This document shows, piece after piece, positions 61,533-64,000 of a stretch of 64,000 bases of DNA. The position numbers and the translations under genes are program-made. This DNA is from Bacilli bacterium (GTDB taxonomy: Bacteria; Bacillota_I; Bacilli_A; RFN20; CAG-288): assembly GCA_022652945.1 (NCBI GenBank), contig JALCRV010000006.1, positions 62,001 through 126,000 on the forward strand, written 5' to 3'. How positions within the stretch are numbered: position 1 is the stretch's first letter; each line of letters starts with the position of its first letter. The notes beneath the pieces are model-generated. The model made no database searches, had not been told where the DNA came from, and saw only the letters and a list, made by a program, of their open reading frames with translations.

Positions 61533-62417
61533 CTAAAGAATGCTAAGATAGGCATCCAAAGCCTCATTTAAATAAGAGGCAAGCAATGATTCCATCGCCT
61601 TAAGATCGCCTCTGAGGTGATATGCATCAAAAGCGTCGTAATACCGTTTTCGGTCCTTGAATTTGATATTGATCGGCGGAAAACCCGCTTTCATCAACTC
61701 CAGATTAACCAAAAGCCTTCCGGTTCGTCCATTCCCATCAATGAAGGGGTGGATGGCTTCAAACTCGATATGAAAACGGGCCAGTCTAGTAACGATATGG
61801 CTTTGATCCGCACGATACCATTCGAGCAATTCCTGCATTTTCGGCTCGATAAGATAAGGCTGAACTGGCTCATGATGGGCCCCCATGATGCGGACGGGGA
61901 TGCGACGATATACACCACGATCTTCGGGCTGATCACCTAAAACCAAAAAATTAATTTGTTTAATCACGCCTTCGTTTAGAGGCACCTTTCCTTTAACGAG
62001 TTCTCTCACGTAATCAAAAGCTTCTTTATGGCCTACCGCTTCAAGATGGTCTTTTAAAGGTTTTTGGTCAATGGTTAACCCGCGAAGCACCATATCCGTT
62101 TCTCTTAGAGTAAGGGTGTTGCCCTCGATAGCGTTAGAATCATAAGTGTATTCGATAGCAAACTGTTCATTAAGACGAGAAAGCTCGCCAGCTGTCAAAG
62201 GGCGCCGGCTTGCCAATTCTTGTTTCTTCTCATCAATTATCGGTAACAAACTCTCCGACTTTTTATAACGCCCATCTGATGGTTTGATGGCTGATTCAGG
62301 GATCAACCAAGTTTTTCCTTGCTTCTCGGCACCACTAATTTTTCCTTGTTGGCAAAGTAGGCGAACCCTTCGCTCGGAAATATTCCATTTGGCTGCGATT
62401 TTTTTAGAATCAAGCAT
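61533..62417 (-). CDS. Fic-domain protein with N-terminal DNA-binding motif
   Basis: This 294-residue protein carries the Fic core HPFIDGNGRTGR (223-234), complete for nucleotide transfer, usually AMPylation of a target protein. An inhibitory-helix motif, SNAIEGN (94-100), lies upstream, so it is a class II Fic protein in which the Glu blocks ATP. Residues 1-45 (KKIAAKWNISERRVRLLCQQGKISGAEKQGKTWLIP) form an excisionase/MerR-like helix-turn-helix with wing. The mix suggests that it binds its own promoter, which carries three phased repeats. Confidence 0.9.
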   Translation of the reverse strand: MLDSKKIAAKWNISERRVRLLCQQGKISGAEKQGKTWLIPESAIKPSDGRYKKSESLLPIIDEKKQELASRRPLTAGELSRLNEQFAIEYTYDSNAIEGNTLTLRETDMVLRGLTIDQKPLKDHLEAVGHKEAFDYVRELVKGKVPLNEGVIKQINFLVLGDQPEDRGVYRRIPVRIMGAHHEPVQPYLIEPKMQELLEWYRADQSHIVTRLARFHIEFEAIHPFIDGNGRTGRLLVNLELMKAGFPPINIKFKDRKRYYDAFDAYHLRGDLKAMESLLASYLNEALDAYLSIL

Positions 62418-62435
62418 CGCTGTTTCCTCACAAAT

Positions 62436-62501
62436 AGCATAACAAGTTTCCGGAATGATATCAACACTATCGGAATAATATTTGCAATGATACGGAATAA
62501 T
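62436..62501 (-). promoter_or_regulatory. fic promoter with three phased CGGAATRAT repeats
   Basis: On the - strand TTGATA (62459-62464), a 17-base spacer and TATGCT (62436-62441) form a promoter. CGGAATGAT (62451-62459), CGGAATAAT (62471-62479) and CGGAATAAT (62493-62501) repeat at 20 and 22 base steps, two helical turns apart, over and upstream of the -35 box. Confidence 0.8.
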
Positions 62502-62733
62502 GATTATTTCGCTAAGAAGTAAGGCAAGAATTTAGGATGAAATCTATAAAAAATCCGAGCCTCTTTCAAGGTTTGGATACGTTTCGTTTTGGTGGAGCAA
62601 GCCGTTTCATATCCGAGCCGTTTTCCAACCAAGATGTGGGGGAATAAAAGGGGGATTAATTGGGGGAATAAACGCCTCCAAGGAAAACCGAACCGACCAT
62701 AAAAAGGGCCAATAAACCAACCATAAGAACAGT
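62502..62733. other. Intergenic DNA with a third, partial repeat copy
   Basis: The stretch 62582-62617 matches the last 35 bases of the 138-bp island repeat with one inserted base (GTTTCGTTT then GGAGCAAGCCGTTTCATATCCGA). An open frame across it on the - strand is judged spurious. Nothing else is evident. Confidence 0.6.
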
Positions 62734-64000
62734 TCAAATACCAGCGATGTCTATCGATATGGCCTTTTTCGACGCTTCCCGGTCTTTCAACAATTCCGCC
62801 ATGTAAATCGGAAGATACAAATTTTCACCATCCCGTTCAAGGTTGAACGGCGAAAAGACAACGCCTTTTTTGAGCCCCGTTTGGGCCAACAAGTTATTCA
62901 GAGCCTTGTGCTTCTTGTAGTCGGCACCCGACTTAATCTCCAAGGGGAGAACCTCGCCGTCTTTCTCGATCAGGAAATCAACCTCACCAACACTCTTGCT
63001 CCGATAGTAATAAGGAACCACGCCGTTGGCGGCCAGCTCCTCGGCGATGAAATTCTCAAAGAGCGAACCCAAATTGACTAATTGTGTCTCGTTTTTCTCA
63101 AGAATCTCTTCCCGCACGGCGAAAGGATAGCACGAGGTCAATAACCCGACGTCCGAAAGAAAAAGCTTAAAGCTGTTCTTCTCTTTAGAATTAACTAACG
63201 GGGCCTTGCAATCGGAGGCAATGTAGACCGGAATGGCCACCCCGGCATCCTTCAGCCAAAGGAAACTGTTCTCGTAACGATCGAACTTCAATTCCTTGTT
63301 CAGATAGGTGAAGATAAATTTGGAGTTGGCTTTGTTGAGTTGGGAAGGAATAGCATCGTAAATCGATATGATCTTCAGTTTCTTGTCGTCTGCTTCGTTT
63401 TGGATGAAATCTGCCTTGTAGTGGCTAACGATGGCCTTTTGTTCCTTATCCACTTCGTATAGATCACGCTTGGTGATAAATGCCTCAACCGCCGAGGGCA
63501 TGCCTCCAGCAATAAGATAGTAATAGAAAACCCCGATCATCTTCTCGTGAACGATGGAATCAACCTTCTGCTCTTTCTCATAGCAATCACGAACATAATC
63601 CAGCGTCTCTTGTTTAACTCCAAGGACCAAAGCGAATTCGAAAAGACTCATCGGGTAAAGGCGCAAGATATCGACGTAGCCCACCGGCATCGAGGTAAGA
63701 CCTTTTAGCTCCACACCAAGAAGTGATCCGCTGAGGGCGTAGCGATAGGTTCCTTCATCGACTAGGAATTTGATTTTGGTGATGATCTCCGGATATTTCT
63801 GAATCTCATCAAAGAAAATGACGGATTTTTTGTCTTCAAGGGGCAAGGGAGATAGCAGTTTAAGCAAAGGAACCAGTTCACGGTTGTCGTGAATGGCCTG
63901 AAGCTTCTCCAAAATGTCAGGCCGCTCAATGAAGTTGATTTCAAAATAAGCAATATGGTTTCGCTTCAGCATTTCTCGGATGATATAAGTCTTCCCAACT
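62734..64000 (-). CDS. AAA_14/DUF4143 ATPase (partial, runs off the window)
   Basis: The coding frame stays open to the window edge; its first visible residues VGKTYIIREMLKRNHIAYFEINF include the end of Walker A (GKT), so only the very N-terminus is missing. Walker B is SVIFFDEIQKYPEIIT, sensor YALSGSLLGVEL, then YPMSLFEFALVLG. The DUF4143 part has KLFLSDVGLLTS, LFENFIAEELAANG and EVDFLIEKDGEVLPLEIKSG, which keeps a nuclease-like EVD...EIK pattern. It is the second ATPase of this group in the island, on the opposite strand and not closely similar to the one at 54956. Confidence 0.88.
   Translation of the reverse strand, partial: VGKTYIIREMLKRNHIAYFEINFIERPDILEKLQAIHDNRELVPLLKLLSPLPLEDKKSVIFFDEIQKYPEIITKIKFLVDEGTYRYALSGSLLGVELKGLTSMPVGYVDILRLYPMSLFEFALVLGVKQETLDYVRDCYEKEQKVDSIVHEKMIGVFYYYLIAGGMPSAVEAFITKRDLYEVDKEQKAIVSHYKADFIQNEADDKKLKIISIYDAIPSQLNKANSKFIFTYLNKELKFDRYENSFLWLKDAGVAIPVYIASDCKAPLVNSKEKNSFKLFLSDVGLLTSCYPFAVREEILEKNETQLVNLGSLFENFIAEELAANGVVPYYYRSKSVGEVDFLIEKDGEVLPLEIKSGADYKKHKALNNLLAQTGLKKGVVFSPFNLERDGENLYLPIYMAELLKDREASKKAISIDIAGI

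Noticed and set aside
62504-62737. 77-codon - strand ORF
   Set aside because: Its middle is the partial island repeat and its ends have no coding character. It overlaps the end of the ATPase gene by four bases but has no convincing ribosome binding site.
53684-64000. CRISPR array or prophage in the accessory island
   Set aside because: No regularly spaced repeat with unique spacers, and no phage structural, integrase or lysis genes. The AGAAGT and CGGAAT arrays are too short in unit and period.
1-64000. tRNA or rRNA genes
   Set aside because: No T-arm GTTCRANNC with acceptor pairing and no rRNA stretch was noticed. A tRNA search program would be decisive.

Overview
The window looks like chromosomal DNA of a mid-GC Gram-positive bacterium of the Bacilli / Erysipelotrichia type, probably uncultured and gut-associated (inference). 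The support is conserved Firmicutes gene order (yqeG-yqeH-yqeK-rsfS; yqhY-nusB-xseA-xseB-dxs-recN; parE-parC), GGAGG-type ribosome binding sites, a Firmicutes-type dif site, class II GalT and Ser-rich lipoproteins. TGA, TAA and TAG all act as stops, so the standard bacterial code applies. I saw no rRNA, tRNA or CRISPR array.

Layout. 1-8.6 kb, all on +: topoisomerase IV (parE-parC), then ribosome-maturation and nucleotide genes (yqeG, yqeH, yqeK, rsfS, mtn). At 8732-8759 there is a near-consensus dif site, exactly where transcription turns from + to -; this marks the replication terminus. 9-27 kb, mostly -: a nucleoside/nucleobase block (deoB, two paralogous binding lipoproteins, NCS2 permease, ABC permease), xerD-dinB, recN, a PII-like gene, dxs, xseB-xseA, nusB, an Asp23 gene and leuS. 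27-53.7 kb: a CvpA-like gene, rpsD with a long leader, an orphan solute-binding lipoprotein, a methyltransferase, the galK-galT-Nudix operon, a membrane-bound McrB-like AAA+ protein with a zinc-ribbon partner, a tandem-PII/DUF1538 pair, an MFS carrier, an M13 peptidase lipoprotein, an AraC regulator opposite a small acetyltransferase operon, a TetR-antiporter operon and a malic/malolactic enzyme.

53.7-64 kb is an accessory island: a YefM-YoeB toxin-antitoxin pair, two AAA_14/DUF4143 ATPases, a Fic protein, a Schlafen-like AlbA_2/HATPase regulator, an unknown 292-aa protein, IS remnants, a broken small gene and a structured 138-bp repeat present twice plus fragments. Several island genes carry helically phased repeats at their promoters, which suggests autoregulated, self-contained modules.

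The most interesting candidates are (i) the 12-TM McrB-like ATPase plus its zinc-ribbon, nuclease-less McrC-like partner at 35.8-40.1 kb; (ii) the phased AGAAGT array driving the AlbA_2 gene at 59.7-61.3 kb; (iii) the hairpin-plus-138-bp repeat; and (iv) the dif/terminus itself.
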